This document shows positions 8,919 through 21,237 of a DNA stretch of 64,000 nucleotides, piece after piece. The position numbers were made by a program, and so were the translations under genes. Every line of letters begins with the position of its first letter. Position 1 is the stretch's first letter. This DNA is from Stutzerimonas decontaminans (lineage in GTDB: Bacteria > Pseudomonadota > Gammaproteobacteria > Pseudomonadales > Pseudomonadaceae), in the NCBI RefSeq assembly GCF_000661915.1, contig NZ_CP007509.1, forward strand, positions 3,241,501-3,305,500, read 5' to 3'. Under the pieces are notes generated by a model, which saw nothing but the letters and a program-made list of their open reading frames with translations, was not told the origin of the DNA and did not search any database.

Positions 8919-8995
8919 TGGCGTCCCAGAGAGGGGTCGAACCTCCAACCTTCCCCTTAGGAGGGGGATGCTCTATCCAATTGAGCTACTGGGAC
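8919..8995 (-). tRNA. tRNA-Arg (anticodon CCT)
   Basis: 77-base cloverleaf on the minus strand with encoded CCA. The acceptor stem pairs GTCCCAG with CTGGGAC. The D arm is GCTCAATTGGATAGAGC. The anticodon stem TCCCC/GGGGA holds loop CTCCTAA, giving CCT. The T arm GGAGGTTCGACCCCTC is typical. Confidence 0.95.
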
Positions 8996-9274
8996 AAATT
9001 GCGCGCCGAATCTTAACGAGCCAAGCGCCGTTTGTCATGCCTGACGCCTTCCAACAACGCATTTGTAGCACAGACTGGCTAACCCCAATCTCGCGACCCT
9101 CCATACCCGTGCATATTGCACGAATACTTTTGCCCTGCCTTGCAAAGCGCACGCATCGGCCTACTGATAAATAAGCTAACTCATTGATTTAAAAGCAGTT
9201 TACCTAGAATCTCGATTGGCATACCTACTGCAAAGAAGAACCTAAACTTAACGTGACGCGAAGGATGACGCCTC

Positions 9275-9487
9275 ATGACAAAGCCGGTTTATCTTCTCAG
9301 CTCAGGGTTCGCACTCGTGGCATTTGCCGCATTGCAAATATCAGCAAACCAGACTACGCCGCCACAATTCGAAACGAACCCCCAGGTTTCTCTGCAGCGC
9401 ACCGTTACCCACGACAGTACTCGGATCATCACGCTCAGCGGCAGCGAAACCAACACTGTCTCACAGCCTCAACGCTGGGTTTTCTAA
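9275..9487 (+). CDS. Small hypothetical exported or membrane-anchored protein
   Basis: 70 residues, preceded by AAGGA. The N-terminal MTKPVYLLSSGFALVAFAAL is a short hydrophobic segment that could be a signal peptide or anchor; the rest is polar and rich in Thr, Ser and Gln. I do not recognise a family. The next small ORF begins 44 bases later on the same strand, so the two may be cotranscribed. The stretch between the upstream tRNA and this ORF shows no other gene. Confidence 0.5.
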   Translation: MTKPVYLLSSGFALVAFAALQISANQTTPPQFETNPQVSLQRTVTHDSTRIITLSGSETNTVSQPQRWVF

Positions 9488-9530
9488 GGATTAGCTGACG
9501 CGCGAATTGTTCCGCGAAGGAGATGTAACC

Positions 9531-9716
9531 ATGTCTAAGTACGCACTTACCTGTCTAGCAATGACCGCTGTATGCGTGTACGGCGTCTTTCTAACCCCTC
9601 ACGAAATGAGCGGACTTATCCAAGCGAGCAAAGCCGGAGTAGGTATTTTTGGCACGCTGTTCATCCTTGCCATGCTAATCGGCCGCCGGATCAAATTTGA
9701 CCCAGTGCTTCGCTAG
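9531..9716 (+). CDS. Small hypothetical inner-membrane protein
   Basis: 61 residues with a strong ribosome binding site AAGGAG nine bases before the ATG. Two hydrophobic segments (about residues 5-20 and 36-52) predict a two-helix membrane protein with a short basic tail ending RRIKFDPVLR. No family recognised. It lies between another small ORF and amrZ. Confidence 0.6.
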   Translation: MSKYALTCLAMTAVCVYGVFLTPHEMSGLIQASKAGVGIFGTLFILAMLIGRRIKFDPVLR

Positions 9717-9932
9717 CACGAGCTGATTTACATACGAGGGATGGACTGCGTCACAATAGAGGCATACTGATAGCACCACGCCTTTACTAATCGGCAGATC
9801 GTCGTACAATTGGCGCCACCAAGCCGTCTACATATTTTTCGGTGCAAGACGGAACAGCACGTACTGTTGGTTGTCAGACCGGTGACCACCCCGGCAATAC
9901 GCCAGCACGCCCACCTGACAAACCGGTTAATT

Positions 9933-10259
9933 ATGCGCCCTATGAAACAGGCAGTTTATTCCAGCCGCACGGCTGACAAATTCGTGGTTCGCCTTCCCGA
10001 CGGCATGCGCGAGCGCATCGCTGAGGTGGCTCGCAACCACCATCGCAGCATGAACTCTGAAATCATCGCCAGGCTGGAACAGAGCCTCCTGCAGGAGGGT
10101 GCATTGGATGACGACCTCAGCATGCGCTTGGACAGCCCTGAGCTTTCTCTGCATGAAAGGGAGCTTTTGCAACGCTTCCGGCAACTGGCCCACCGCCAGC
10201 AAAATGCGCTAATCGCCCTGATTGCCCAAGACACAGAGCTGAGCAAAGAAGAGAACTGA
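9933..10259 (+). CDS. amrZ: Ribbon-helix-helix transcription factor AmrZ
   Basis: 108 residues. AmrZ (AlgZ) is the Arc-family regulator of alginate, motility and c-di-GMP genes in Pseudomonas. The sequence closely follows the known protein: start MRP(M)KQA, the DNA-binding strand [18 protein letters not shown], the helix [17 protein letters not shown], and a C-terminal tetramerisation part with [19 protein letters not shown]. Start chosen by this match. It lies near the flagellar cluster it is known to repress through fleQ, and is followed by a strong terminator. Confidence 0.93.
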   Translation: MRPMKQAVYSSRTADKFVVRLPDGMRERIAEVARNHHRSMNSEIIARLEQSLLQEGALDDDLSMRLDSPELSLHERELLQRFRQLAHRQQNALIALIAQDTELSKEEN

Positions 10260-10265
10260 TACGCA

Positions 10266-10305
10266 TGTGCGAGGTACGGCGAGCCGTACCTCGCACACTC
10301 TTCTT
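10266..10305 (+). terminator. Rho-independent terminator of amrZ
   Basis: A perfect 14-base-pair stem (TGTGCGAGGTACGG, loop CGAG, CCGTACCTCGCACA) starting 7 bases after the amrZ stop, followed by CTCTTCTTC. The long stem makes up for the interrupted T tract. The 290 bases from here to the oadB stop contain no gene that I can see. Confidence 0.8.
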
Positions 10306-10594
10306 CTGCGCCCCAATATTGCCGCTTACCACCTCTCCAAACGCCCTAGCGCTCATTTCGCCTGAACTCCTCCCTAGGCGAACAAAGCCGTCGCTCCCTC
10401 TCCCGCCCAACTAAATCACAATTGCTGCATAGCGCATTGCCGGCAAACGCTCGCTGGGGGCGCAACAATCAACCAGCACGCGCTGACAGAACGCTCCACA
10501 GCTTTGCTGAAGAGCGAATAAGAGGATAGTGGAGATTAGGCAGATGCATCTCCAGGCGCACTCGACGAGCCGCCTGGATGATCGGCATGCTAGC

Positions 10595-11731
10595 TCAGCC
10601 AACGAAGTTGAGCAGCACCCCGGCCGCCACGGCTGAGCCAATGACGCCTGCCACGTTTGGCCCCATTGCATGCATAAGCAGGAAGTTCTGAGGGTTCGCC
10701 TCCAACCCCACCTTGTTCGACACGCGCGCAGCCATCGGCACAGCCGAGACACCAGCAGAACCGATCAACGGATTGATCTTGTTCTCACTGAAGCGGTTCA
10801 TAACCTTCGCCATAAAGATACCCGCCGCGGTACCACCGCAGAACGCAACCATTCCCAGAACGAGAATGCCGAGCGTCTTGATCTGCAAAAAAGCCTCGGC
10901 AGAAAGCTTGGACCCCACGGTCAACCCAAGCGCGATGGTAACGATGTTGATCAGAGCGTTGCGAGAGGTATCAGCCAAGCGGTCTACCACTCCGCACTCA
11001 CGCAACAGGTTGCCGAACGCAAACATCCCAACCAACGGAGCCGCATCCGGCAGTAGCAGGCCGACCAGAAGGCAGAGCACCAAGGGGAAGATGATCTTTT
11101 CGACATGACTGACGTGACGCAACTGCGTCATGACAATGGCTCGCTCTTCCTTCGTGGTCAGCGCGCGCATTATCGGCGGCTGGATCAGCGGCACGAGTGC
11201 CATGTAGGAATAGGCGGCCACCGCAATCGGCCCCAGAAGCTCTGGCGCCAGCTTAGATGTCACAAAGATGGAAGTTGGACCATCTGCCCCGCCGATGATG
11301 GCGATCGATGCTGCTTCGCGCAGCGTGAACTCCATACCCGGAATCCCCGCAGCAGTAAGCGCCAACGCGCCAAGCAGGGTCGCAAAGATACCGAACTGTG
11401 CAGCGGCACCGAGCAACAGGGTCTTCGGATTGGCAAGCATCGGACCGAAGTCGGTCATGGCGCCAACGCCCATGAAGATCAGCAACGGGAAAACGCTGGT
11501 CGGCAGCCCCACCTCATAGAACAGATGGAGGATCCCGGCGCCCTCGCCCATGTTGGCCACGGGGATGTTGGCCAAGATTCCGCCGAACCCAATCGGTATC
11601 AAAAGCAACGGCTCGAATCCTTTGCGGATTGCCAGGTAAATCAATCCTAGGCAGACCAGAATCATCAGTGCCTGCCCTGGCTCTAGATGATAAAGACCCG
11701 TCCCCTGCCACAGCTTGAGCAACTTATCCAT
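10595..11731 (-). CDS. oadB: Oxaloacetate decarboxylase beta subunit (sodium pump) OadB
   Basis: 378 residues, an integral membrane subunit that decarboxylates carboxybiotin and exports sodium ions. It has about nine hydrophobic segments. The conserved motif [12 protein letters not shown] (about residues 140-151) carries the aspartate needed for Na+ transport. The start [24 protein letters not shown] and the C-terminal [18 protein letters not shown] are typical. Last gene of oadGAB, 10 bases after oadA. Confidence 0.93.
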   Translation of the reverse strand: MDKLLKLWQGTGLYHLEPGQALMILVCLGLIYLAIRKGFEPLLLIPIGFGGILANIPVANMGEGAGILHLFYEVGLPTSVFPLLIFMGVGAMTDFGPMLANPKTLLLGAAAQFGIFATLLGALALTAAGIPGMEFTLREAASIAIIGGADGPTSIFVTSKLAPELLGPIAVAAYSYMALVPLIQPPIMRALTTKEERAIVMTQLRHVSHVEKIIFPLVLCLLVGLLLPDAAPLVGMFAFGNLLRECGVVDRLADTSRNALINIVTIALGLTVGSKLSAEAFLQIKTLGILVLGMVAFCGGTAAGIFMAKVMNRFSENKINPLIGSAGVSAVPMAARVSNKVGLEANPQNFLLMHAMGPNVAGVIGSAVAAGVLLNFVG

Positions 11732-11741
11732 GCGACTCCCC

Positions 11742-13520
11742 TTAGGCGATGCTCAACAAGCTGTCGCCGACCGAAACCGCATCGCCAACCTTTACGTTCA
11801 CCGAAGCAACCGTGCCGGCTCTGAAAGCCCGAATCTCAGTCTCCATCTTCATGGCTTCGAGGATGATCACCAGGTCGCCCTCCTGAACCAGCTGCCCCGG
11901 CTGCACAAGCACCTTGAAGATATTTCCAGCTAAAGGCGCCCCCTGCGGCTCGCCACCGGAGGGAGGAACCGCAGCGGCATTAGCGACACCTGTCGGGGCG
12001 GAACCGAGAGGCTTGATCCCCTCGATATCGCCGCCATCGGAAACCTGCACGACAAAGGACTTGCCGTTGACATCTACCGTGTAGACCTCGGGCTTGCCCG
12101 GGGCGCGCGGAGGCAGATCGTTGCCATTGGGCGCAGGCTCGAACGCAGCGGGGTTTCCACGATTCTCAAGGAACTTCAGACCGATCTGGGGAAACAGTGC
12201 GTAGGTGAGGACATCATCAATCGAGTCCGCAGCAAGGGTAATGCCCTTTTCCTGGGCGAGCCCTTTCAGCTCAGCAGTCAGCCTATCCATCTCCGGCTGC
12301 AGCAGGTCGGCGGGGCGACACGTGATCACCTCGGCGCCGTCCAATACGCGCGCTTGCAGCGCCGAATTGAAAGGTGCAGGTGCAGCGCCATACTCCCCCT
12401 TGAGCACGCCAGCCGTTTCCTTGGTGATTGACTTGTAGCGCTCACCGGTCAGCACGTTGATGACTGCCTGGGTACCGACGATCTGCGAAGTCGGGGTCAC
12501 CAGCGGAATGAAGCCCAGGTCCTCACGAACCCGTGGAATCTCCGCAAGAACATCGTCGAACTTGTCGAGGGCGCCCTGCTCTTTTAGCTGTCCCTCCATG
12601 TTGGTCAGCATGCCACCTGGAACCTGGGCGACCAGGATTCGAGAGTCCACGCCCCGCAGGGTCCCCTCGAACTTCGCATATTTCTTGCGCACCTCTCGGA
12701 AGTACGCAGCAATTTCCTCAAGCAGCTCCAGGTTCAGACCGGTATCACGTTCAGTGCCTTGGAAAATTGCGACCACCGATTCGGTCGGCGAATGGCCATA
12801 AGTCATCGAAAGTGACGAGATGGCCGTATCGACATTGTCGATACCAGCTTCCACGGCCTTTAGAATCGCAGCCGTGGACAGGCCCGCCGTCGCGTGACAC
12901 TGCATGTGGATCGGAATAGCGAGACTGCTCTTCAAACGCGACACGAGCTCGAAAGCCATGTACGGCGTGAGAATTCCCGCCATATCCTTGATCGCGACAG
13001 AATCGGCGCCCATGTCTTCGATCTGTTTGGCCAGATCAACCCACATTTCCAACGTGTGCACCGGACTGGTGGTATAGGAAATAGTGCCTTGCGCATGCTT
13101 GCCTTGCTGCTTGACAGCGCGTAGGGCGGTTTCCAGATTGCGTGGATCGTTCATTGCATCGAAGACGCGGAACACATCGACGCCATTGACAGCCGCTCGC
13201 TCGACGAACTTCTCCACAACATCGTCAGCGTAGTGGCGATACCCCAGCAAATTCTGCCCGCGCAGCAGCATCTGTTGGCGAGTATTGGGCATGGCTTTCT
13301 TGAGCTCGCGGATACGCTCCCAGGGGTCCTCCCCCAGATAGCGGATACAGGCATCGAAGGTCGCACCACCCCAGCTCTCTACCGACCAGAAGCCAACCTG
13401 ATCGAGCTTCGCCGCAATCGGCAGCATGTCTTCCAGGCGAACACGAGTGGCAAGGATGGACTGGTGCGCGTCACGTAGCACCACATCGGTTATGCCGAGC
13501 GGCTGTTTAGCAACTGTCAT
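11742..13520 (-). CDS. oadA: Oxaloacetate decarboxylase alpha subunit (biotin protein) OadA
   Basis: 592 residues. The N-terminal carboxyltransferase TIM barrel (about residues 1-300) starts with [25 protein letters not shown] conserved domain follows, then an Ala/Pro-rich linker (about 490-515) and a biotinyl domain with AMKMET, where the lysine near 558 is biotinylated. The ATG at 13520 is preferred over an upstream extension that overlaps oadG. It could be read as a pyruvate carboxylase subunit B, but neighbouring oadG and oadB support the decarboxylase complex. Confidence 0.92.
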   Translation of the reverse strand: MTVAKQPLGITDVVLRDAHQSILATRVRLEDMLPIAAKLDQVGFWSVESWGGATFDACIRYLGEDPWERIRELKKAMPNTRQQMLLRGQNLLGYRHYADDVVEKFVERAAVNGVDVFRVFDAMNDPRNLETALRAVKQQGKHAQGTISYTTSPVHTLEMWVDLAKQIEDMGADSVAIKDMAGILTPYMAFELVSRLKSSLAIPIHMQCHATAGLSTAAILKAVEAGIDNVDTAISSLSMTYGHSPTESVVAIFQGTERDTGLNLELLEEIAAYFREVRKKYAKFEGTLRGVDSRILVAQVPGGMLTNMEGQLKEQGALDKFDDVLAEIPRVREDLGFIPLVTPTSQIVGTQAVINVLTGERYKSITKETAGVLKGEYGAAPAPFNSALQARVLDGAEVITCRPADLLQPEMDRLTAELKGLAQEKGITLAADSIDDVLTYALFPQIGLKFLENRGNPAAFEPAPNGNDLPPRAPGKPEVYTVDVNGKSFVVQVSDGGDIEGIKPLGSAPTGVANAAAVPPSGGEPQGAPLAGNIFKVLVQPGQLVQEGDLVIILEAMKMETEIRAFRAGTVASVNVKVGDAVSVGDSLLSIA

Positions 13521-13542
13521 CGAAGGAACTCCCTTTCCAGGG

Positions 13543-13785
13543 TCAACCGCGGCGTGCGCGGTGTTGATGAATCGCGGCCTGGATGGCTGCAAGAATATCC
13601 GCATCTGCCTCAGGGCTCACCGCCGGGGCAGTGGCCGCCCGAGGCGCCGATTCACTCACGAAGCGACCGGTCAGGTAGGACATCAGGCGAATACAAAGGA
13701 TCAACAGAACGAGGAAGGCGAAGACGAAACCAATGCCGAACAGCATGAGTTCGACGCCTTCGAGCAGGAGTTGGCTGGGGGTCAT
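13543..13785 (-). CDS. oadG: Oxaloacetate decarboxylase gamma subunit OadG
   Basis: 80 residues, one transmembrane helix (about 12-35, [19 protein letters not shown]) followed by a polar Ala-rich tail ending [13 protein letters not shown]. This is the size and layout of OadG, the small subunit that anchors the alpha subunit and helps assembly. It is first in oadG-oadA-oadB with a 22-base gap. Family sequence conservation is low, so context carries much of the call. Confidence 0.88.
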   Translation of the reverse strand: MTPSQLLLEGVELMLFGIGFVFAFLVLLILCIRLMSYLTGRFVSESAPRAATAPAVSPEADADILAAIQAAIHQHRARRG

Positions 13786-13926
13786 TTGGGAGTTCCCTTG
13801 TCAGCAGCTCGAGCTGCTTGTTATTCGCTGCGTTAGTTCGGACACGTTTCGCGACACACGAAACGGCCGAACCTTAGCCCGAAACAGCGAAACAAGGCAA
13901 ACCCCAATAAGGCGCGAAAAGGGCAG

Positions 13927-15369
13927 CTACAGCAGAAAAATGGTCGCCAACCCGAGGAAAATGAAGAAACCACCACTATCGGTCATGGCGGTGATCATCA
14001 CACTGGCGCCCATCGCCGGATCACGTCCAAGCCGCGCCAGAGTCATCGGAATGAGCACGCCCATAAGAGCAGCAAGTAACAGATTCAGCGTCATCGCTGC
14101 AGTCATCACCACACCTAGAGACCAGCTGTCATACAGCCAGTAGGCCACTGCGCCGATGACTCCACCCCAGACCAGGCCATTAACCAGGCCGACCCCAACT
14201 TCCTTGCGCAGCAATCGTGCAGTATTGCCGGTGCCGACCTGATCAAGCGCCATCGCCCTCACGATCATGGTAATAGTCTGGTTGCCCGAGTTGCCGCCAA
14301 TGCCTGCGACAATTGGCATCAGGGCTGCCAGAGCTACCAGCTTCTCGATGGAGCCATCGAACAACCCGATCACTCGCGAGGCGATGAACGCAGTAACTAG
14401 GTTGACTGCCAACCAGGCCCAACGGTTGCGAACGGACTTCCAGACCGAGGCGAAGATGTCTTCTTCCTCGCGCAGACCGGCCATGTTGAGCACTTCGGTT
14501 TCGCTTTCTTCGCGGATCAGGTCGACCATCTCATCGATAGTCAGACGGCCGATGAGCTTGCCGCTCTTGTCAACTACTGGCGTGGATACCAGATCGTAAC
14601 GCTCGAACGCCTGCGCGGCGTCGTAGGCGTCTTCGTCCGGGTGAAAGGTCACCGGATCGCTGGCCATGACCTCCGCAACCTGTTTCTCCGGATCATTTAC
14701 CAGTAGCCGCTTGATCGGCAGCACACCCTTGAGCACGCCGTCGTAATCGACTACGAACAGCTTGTCGGTATGACCGGGCAGCTCCTTTAGTCGGCGAAGA
14801 TAACGAAGCACTACTTCCAGGCTGACGTCTTCGCGAATGGTTACCATCTCGAAGTCCATCAGTGCACCAACCTGATCCTCCTCGTAAGACAGAGCCGAAC
14901 GGACCCGCTCGCGCTGCTGAGCATCGAGGGTTTCCATCAGCTCATGGACGACGTCGCGTGGTAGTTCCGGCGCCAGGTCAGCCAGTTCATCCGCATCCAT
15001 TTCCTTGGCGGCGGCGAGCAGCTCGTGATCGTCCATGTCGGCGATCAGCGTTTCCCGAACCGCGTCCGACACCTCGAGCAGGATGTCGCCGTCACGCTCG
15101 GCCTTGACCAACTGCCAGACAGTCAGTCGCTCATCAAGCGGCAATGCCTCAAGGATATGGGCGACGTCTGCGGGGTGTAACTCATCCAGCTTGCGCTGCA
15201 GCTCTACGAGGATTTGCCCTGGATCGCGGACTTCACCCGGCTCGGCCCGCTGGTCTTCTTGGCGATGCTCGCCGTCCTCACCAAGGCGGTGGCGTTGCAA
15301 TAACTCGACCACCTGCGCCAGGCGGTCCTGCAGAGTCTCTTGTGGCTTTTTTGCTTCTACTTCTGTCAT
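13927..15369 (-). CDS. mgtE: Magnesium transporter MgtE
   Basis: 480 residues. The cytosolic N domain (about 60-200; ELHPADVAHILEALPLDERL) is followed by two CBS domains (about 200-325; VMASDPVTFHPDEDAYDAAQ) and five transmembrane helices with GIGGNSGNQTITMIVRA and the late motif DSGGFFIFLGLATIFL. The CBS and N domains gate the channel in response to cytosolic Mg2+. The ATG at 15369 is used; an upstream in-frame ATG lacks a ribosome site. Confidence 0.92.
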   Translation of the reverse strand: MTEVEAKKPQETLQDRLAQVVELLQRHRLGEDGEHRQEDQRAEPGEVRDPGQILVELQRKLDELHPADVAHILEALPLDERLTVWQLVKAERDGDILLEVSDAVRETLIADMDDHELLAAAKEMDADELADLAPELPRDVVHELMETLDAQQRERVRSALSYEEDQVGALMDFEMVTIREDVSLEVVLRYLRRLKELPGHTDKLFVVDYDGVLKGVLPIKRLLVNDPEKQVAEVMASDPVTFHPDEDAYDAAQAFERYDLVSTPVVDKSGKLIGRLTIDEMVDLIREESETEVLNMAGLREEEDIFASVWKSVRNRWAWLAVNLVTAFIASRVIGLFDGSIEKLVALAALMPIVAGIGGNSGNQTITMIVRAMALDQVGTGNTARLLRKEVGVGLVNGLVWGGVIGAVAYWLYDSWSLGVVMTAAMTLNLLLAALMGVLIPMTLARLGRDPAMGASVMITAMTDSGGFFIFLGLATIFLL

Positions 15370-15702
15370 GGCGCACTCCACCCCCAGCCGGGGACCGCGC
15401 CAGGGGAAATCAATCAATCAGGATGTGACTGGCAAACTGAGAATTTGAACGACTACTGGGTAAGTCCATAGGAAAGCTGTTCCACAGACCCTAGGGGCAG
15501 ATGCCGCAATAATAACATCGCACTCCCGACGCTACGCACTCAGGCAACGCAATCAGAGAAGACTCCTGCTCAACGCAAACAACGACAGTCATCGCAAGCC
15601 GGAATTCTGTCGACGCTTTCACGCTGCGACGAGACACGAAATGTGGCGGCAGCTCTTATTGGGTAGCCTGAGCGACGTACTGTTCAATCATGGAGGACGA
15701 AC
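15370..15702. other. Intergenic region between mgtE and DUF4124 gene
   Basis: 333 bases between divergent genes. GGAGGACGAAC directly precedes the plus-strand start at 15703. I see no small ORF with a ribosome site, no tRNA and no strong hairpin. In particular I could not recognise an M-box or similar Mg2+ leader before mgtE. Confidence 0.5.
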
Positions 15703-16185
15703 ATGAGAGCACTATTTCTTGGCGCAAGCCTTCTGCTGGCTGCAACACCGGCACTTCCTGCAAGCGTATTTCGCTGCACTGATCAATCCGGCCACGTCAC
15801 GTTCAGCCAGCAAGGATGCCCTGAAGAACAAAGCCAACACCGCCAATCCGCCACCAGCCCGACACCCGGATCGGGAAAGGCGGTACCGATGGCACGCCCT
15901 CGCATCGGCAGTGACGCCAACCGTAAGGCACATGACACACTGGCCATCGTCGCGGAGAAGGAGGATGGCTGCGGCAATAGGGTCACCGGCAGCGATCGGC
16001 GCAGCGCAATCATCCGCAAACAGATCCGCGCCGGCATGACGCGTAGCGATGTGGAAAGCGCGCTAGGCCGGCCAGAGAGCGTAACCAGCAACAATGGCCG
16101 AGACCGCCTGCGCTTTCGTGATAGTAGCGGCCAGGTGCGCACCGTGACCTTCGATGAGCACGGCTGCGTGCTGGGCAGACGCTAA
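15703..16185 (+). CDS. DUF4124 protein with SmpA/OmlA-like C-terminal repeat
   Basis: 160 residues with a clear signal peptide (MRALFLGASLLLAATPALPA). Residues about 20-45 (SVFRCTDQSGHVTFSQQGCP) are a DUF4124 domain, a short beta element with paired cysteines. Residues about 103-150 (IRKQIRAGMTRSDVESALGRPESV) resemble the BamE/SmpA fold, in which the alpha-helical GMT..DV..LG motif is common. Two further cysteines lie at about 88 and 155. Periplasmic, function unknown. A terminator follows directly. Confidence 0.7.
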   Translation: MRALFLGASLLLAATPALPASVFRCTDQSGHVTFSQQGCPEEQSQHRQSATSPTPGSGKAVPMARPRIGSDANRKAHDTLAIVAEKEDGCGNRVTGSDRRSAIIRKQIRAGMTRSDVESALGRPESVTSNNGRDRLRFRDSSGQVRTVTFDEHGCVLGRR

Positions 16186-16203
16186 CAGCGCTAAAACGAA
16201 AAA

Positions 16204-16232
16204 GGGCCTGCATTGCTGCAGGCCCTCTTCTT
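16204..16232 (+). terminator. Rho-independent terminator
   Basis: GGGCCTGCA, loop TTGC, TGCAGGCCC (nine perfect pairs), then TCTTCTTTG. It lies 18 bases after the stop of the DUF4124 gene and ends just before the tRNA-Arg on the other strand. Confidence 0.85.
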
Positions 16233-16235
16233 TGT

Positions 16236-16312
16236 TGGCGCACTCAGGAGGATTCGAACCTCCGACCGCTCGGTTCGTAGCCGAGTACTCTATCCAGCTG
16301 AGCTATGAGTGC
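16236..16312 (-). tRNA. tRNA-Arg (anticodon ACG), copy 1
   Basis: 77 bases on the minus strand with encoded CCA. Acceptor GCACTCA pairs with TGAGTGC. The anticodon loop CTACGAA gives ACG, read as ICG for CGU/CGC/CGA. Identical to the copy at 16384-16460. Confidence 0.95.
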
Positions 16313-16383
16313 GTAAGCGCTTGGTAGACCAGATCACTGCTGGTTACTTGAACGATCCTCATCACTGCGAATCATTCAAAATA

Positions 16384-16460
16384 TGGCGCACTCAGGAGGA
16401 TTCGAACCTCCGACCGCTCGGTTCGTAGCCGAGTACTCTATCCAGCTGAGCTATGAGTGC
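16384..16460 (-). tRNA. tRNA-Arg (anticodon ACG), copy 2
   Basis: 77 bases, identical in sequence to the copy at 16236-16312, with 71 bases between them. Same orientation as tRNA-Ser and rsmA, so all may be processed from one transcript. Confidence 0.95.
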
Positions 16461-16569
16461 GCTGAGCGTGCGCATTATAGGGAGTTGAGATCGACGGTCA
16501 AGCACTTTGCCGATGCGCCTTCTATATGAAGGCAGGCTGTCGCGAGAACCAAAACCCTAGAACACAAAA

Positions 16570-16660
16570 TGGCGGAGAAGGGGGGATTCGAACCCCCGAC
16601 ACCCTTTTGAGGTGTACTCCCTTAGCAGGGGAGCGCCTTCGGCCACTCGGCCACCTCTCC
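16570..16660 (-). tRNA. tRNA-Ser (anticodon GCT)
   Basis: 91 bases with the long variable arm of a class II tRNA and encoded CCA. The acceptor GGAGAGG pairs with CTTCTCC, including one G-U. The anticodon loop CTGCTAA gives GCT. It lies between rsmA and the tRNA-Arg pair, the arrangement known in Pseudomonas. Confidence 0.95.
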
Positions 16661-16721
16661 GCAACACGGGGCGCATCATACCCATCTTTACCCCGTTTGC
16701 AAACCAAAAATCACAGAAAAA

Positions 16722-16907
16722 TTAGTGGCTTGGTTCCTGATCCTTCTCTTTCTGGATCCGTTGGTAAATCTCCTCGCGATGCACCGCCACCTCCTTGGGC
16801 GCGTTGACGCCGATACGTACTTGGTTTCCTTTCACACCCAACACGGTGACAGTCACATCGTCACCCACCATCAGGGTTTCTCCAACCCGGCGAGTCAGAA
16901 TCAGCAT
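16722..16907 (-). CDS. rsmA: Carbon storage regulator RsmA/CsrA
   Basis: 61 residues. Translational regulator that binds GGA motifs in mRNA leaders and is titrated by RsmY/RsmZ RNAs. [45 protein letters not shown] are essentially the family consensus, with the RNA-binding Leu4 and Arg44 region intact. Strong AAGGAG before the start. It lies downstream of lysC and upstream of tRNA-Ser, matching the P. aeruginosa rsmA locus. Confidence 0.97.
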   Translation of the reverse strand: MLILTRRVGETLMVGDDVTVTVLGVKGNQVRIGVNAPKEVAVHREEIYQRIQKEKDQEPSH

Positions 16908-17055
16908 TCCTTTCTCCTTAAACGGATTCAGTTCAGTAAACAGTCTGCAAAGATAAATACGGAAAATGTCCGTAAAACATTGAAGCTAGAGCCTTTCACC
17001 AGCTATTGACCCGTGCGCATGAACCTAAAGTTCCTTTTGTCACGACCCAATACGA

Positions 17056-17083
17056 CAGAAGGCGCGGACTAGCGCGCCTTCTG
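17056..17083 (-). terminator. Hairpin after lysC
   Basis: CAGAAGGCGCG, loop of six, CGCGCCTTCTG: an eleven-pair perfect stem beginning five bases after the lysC stop. The downstream tail on the minus strand is TCGTATTG, only weakly U-rich. It may attenuate readthrough into rsmA. Confidence 0.55.
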
Positions 17084-17087
17084 CGAT

Positions 17088-18326
17088 TCATTCCGCAGTA
17101 TTGCCGGCGGGCGCATCGAGTTCGAATGCAGTATGCAAAGCGCGGACGGCAAGTTCGAGATACTTCTCCTCGATGACGACGGACACTTTGATTTCCGACG
17201 TGGAAATCATCTGGATGTTGATATTTTCCTTGGCCAAAGCCTCGAACATTCGGCTGGCTACGCCGGCGTGCGAGCGCATGCCTACACCCACAATGGAGAC
17301 TTTGGCGATATCCGTGTCGCCGATGACCTCACGCGCGCCCATCTCCGATGCAATGCCCTGCAATACCTGCAACGCATTGTTGTAGTCATTGCGATGCACA
17401 GTGAAGGTGAAGTCTGTGGTGTTATCGTGCGCGACGTTCTGCACGATCATGTCCACTTCAACGTTCGCGGCGCTGATCGGCCCGAGTATCTTGAACGCCA
17501 CACCGGGCGTGTCCGGCACCCCACGGATGGTCAGCTTGGCCTCGTCGCGGTTGAAAGCGATGCCGGAAATGATGGGCTGTTCCATGGATTCCTCTTCATC
17601 AAGGGTAATGAGGGTACCCGGACCCTCCTGAAAGCTGTGCAACACCCGCAGCGGGACGCTGTATTTTCCGGCGAATTCAACCGCGCGAATCTGCAGCACC
17701 TTGGAGCCGAGGCTGGCCATTTCCAGCATCTCCTCAAAGGTGATCTTGTCCAGTCGCTGAGCCTTCGCCACTACTCTGGGGTCGGTGGTGTAAACGCCGT
17801 CCACATCGGTATAGATTTGGCACTCATCGGCCTTCAACGCCGCGGCCAGCGCAACGCCGGTCGTGTCGGAGCCGCCACGACCCAAGGTAGTGATATTGCC
17901 CTTCTCGTCCACGCCCTGGAAGCCGGCGACCACGACAACGCGCCCAGCTTTTATATCTTGCTGGATGCGTTGGGCATCGATCTGCAGGATTCGCGCCTTG
18001 GTATGCGCGCTGTCGGTAACAATACGAACCTGGTTGCCAGTGTAGGACACTGCCGGAACGCCGCGCTTGATCAGCGCCATGGCCAGCAGGGCGATGGTCA
18101 CCTGCTCGCCCGTGGACACCATGACGTCCAGCTCGCGCGGCACCGGCTGCTCACTGATCTGCTTGGCCAGATCGATCAGGCGGTTGGTTTCGCCGCTCAT
18201 CGCCGAGACGACCACGACGATATCGTCGCCACCCTCGCGGAACCTTTTGACCTTCTCGGCCACCTGCTCGATCCGCTCGACGGTGCCGACCGAGGTGCCC
18301 CCAAACTTCTGTACGATCAAAGCCAT
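17088..18326 (-). CDS. lysC: Aspartate kinase LysC
   Basis: 412 residues. It phosphorylates L-aspartate, the first step to lysine, threonine and methionine. The kinase domain starts ALIVQKFGGTSVG (residues 2-14) and contains GRGGSDTTGVALAAAL. Two ACT domains (about 265-412) provide feedback inhibition by lysine and threonine. The start at 18326 is chosen over an upstream ATG because the family motif begins immediately after it. Upstream is alaS, downstream rsmA, the standard pseudomonad order. Confidence 0.95.
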   Translation of the reverse strand: MALIVQKFGGTSVGTVERIEQVAEKVKRFREGGDDIVVVVSAMSGETNRLIDLAKQISEQPVPRELDVMVSTGEQVTIALLAMALIKRGVPAVSYTGNQVRIVTDSAHTKARILQIDAQRIQQDIKAGRVVVVAGFQGVDEKGNITTLGRGGSDTTGVALAAALKADECQIYTDVDGVYTTDPRVVAKAQRLDKITFEEMLEMASLGSKVLQIRAVEFAGKYSVPLRVLHSFQEGPGTLITLDEEESMEQPIISGIAFNRDEAKLTIRGVPDTPGVAFKILGPISAANVEVDMIVQNVAHDNTTDFTFTVHRNDYNNALQVLQGIASEMGAREVIGDTDIAKVSIVGVGMRSHAGVASRMFEALAKENINIQMISTSEIKVSVVIEEKYLELAVRALHTAFELDAPAGNTAE

Positions 18327-18441
18327 TGTTAGCCGCCTAAAGCCCGAACGGGCGATCATTAAACATACAACGCCAAAAACTACCAAACGCCTATCACCAG
18401 CCAATGCTGGCGCGCTTGACCACTATCTGATGCAGTTCAGT

Positions 18442-21066
<2,625 letters not shown>

Positions 21067-21237
21067 AGATTTCTTCCAGAGGACTGCGGCCGAACGGCTG
21101 CAAAACGACACGGCGAGGCGGGACCACCGAAAGCCGGTTCGCAACTACCCAAACGGATAGCCGGCAAAGGGCCGCATTATATCGGGCCTGCGCGCCGGGT
21201 ATAGGGGATAAAGGCGATTGAATCAAGCAATTCGACG

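Noticed and set aside
8996..9274. att site or genomic island next to tRNA-Arg
   Set aside because: No direct repeat of the tRNA 3' end and no integrase found in the window.
16236..16460. Possible tandem duplication with mobile-element origin (two identical tRNA-Arg genes)
   Set aside because: Multiple tRNA-Arg(ACG) copies next to tRNA-Ser and rsmA are normal in Pseudomonas; no integrase nearby.
17133..18332. Plus-strand open frame opposite lysC (about 399 codons)
   Set aside because: Exactly mirrors lysC; no family features.
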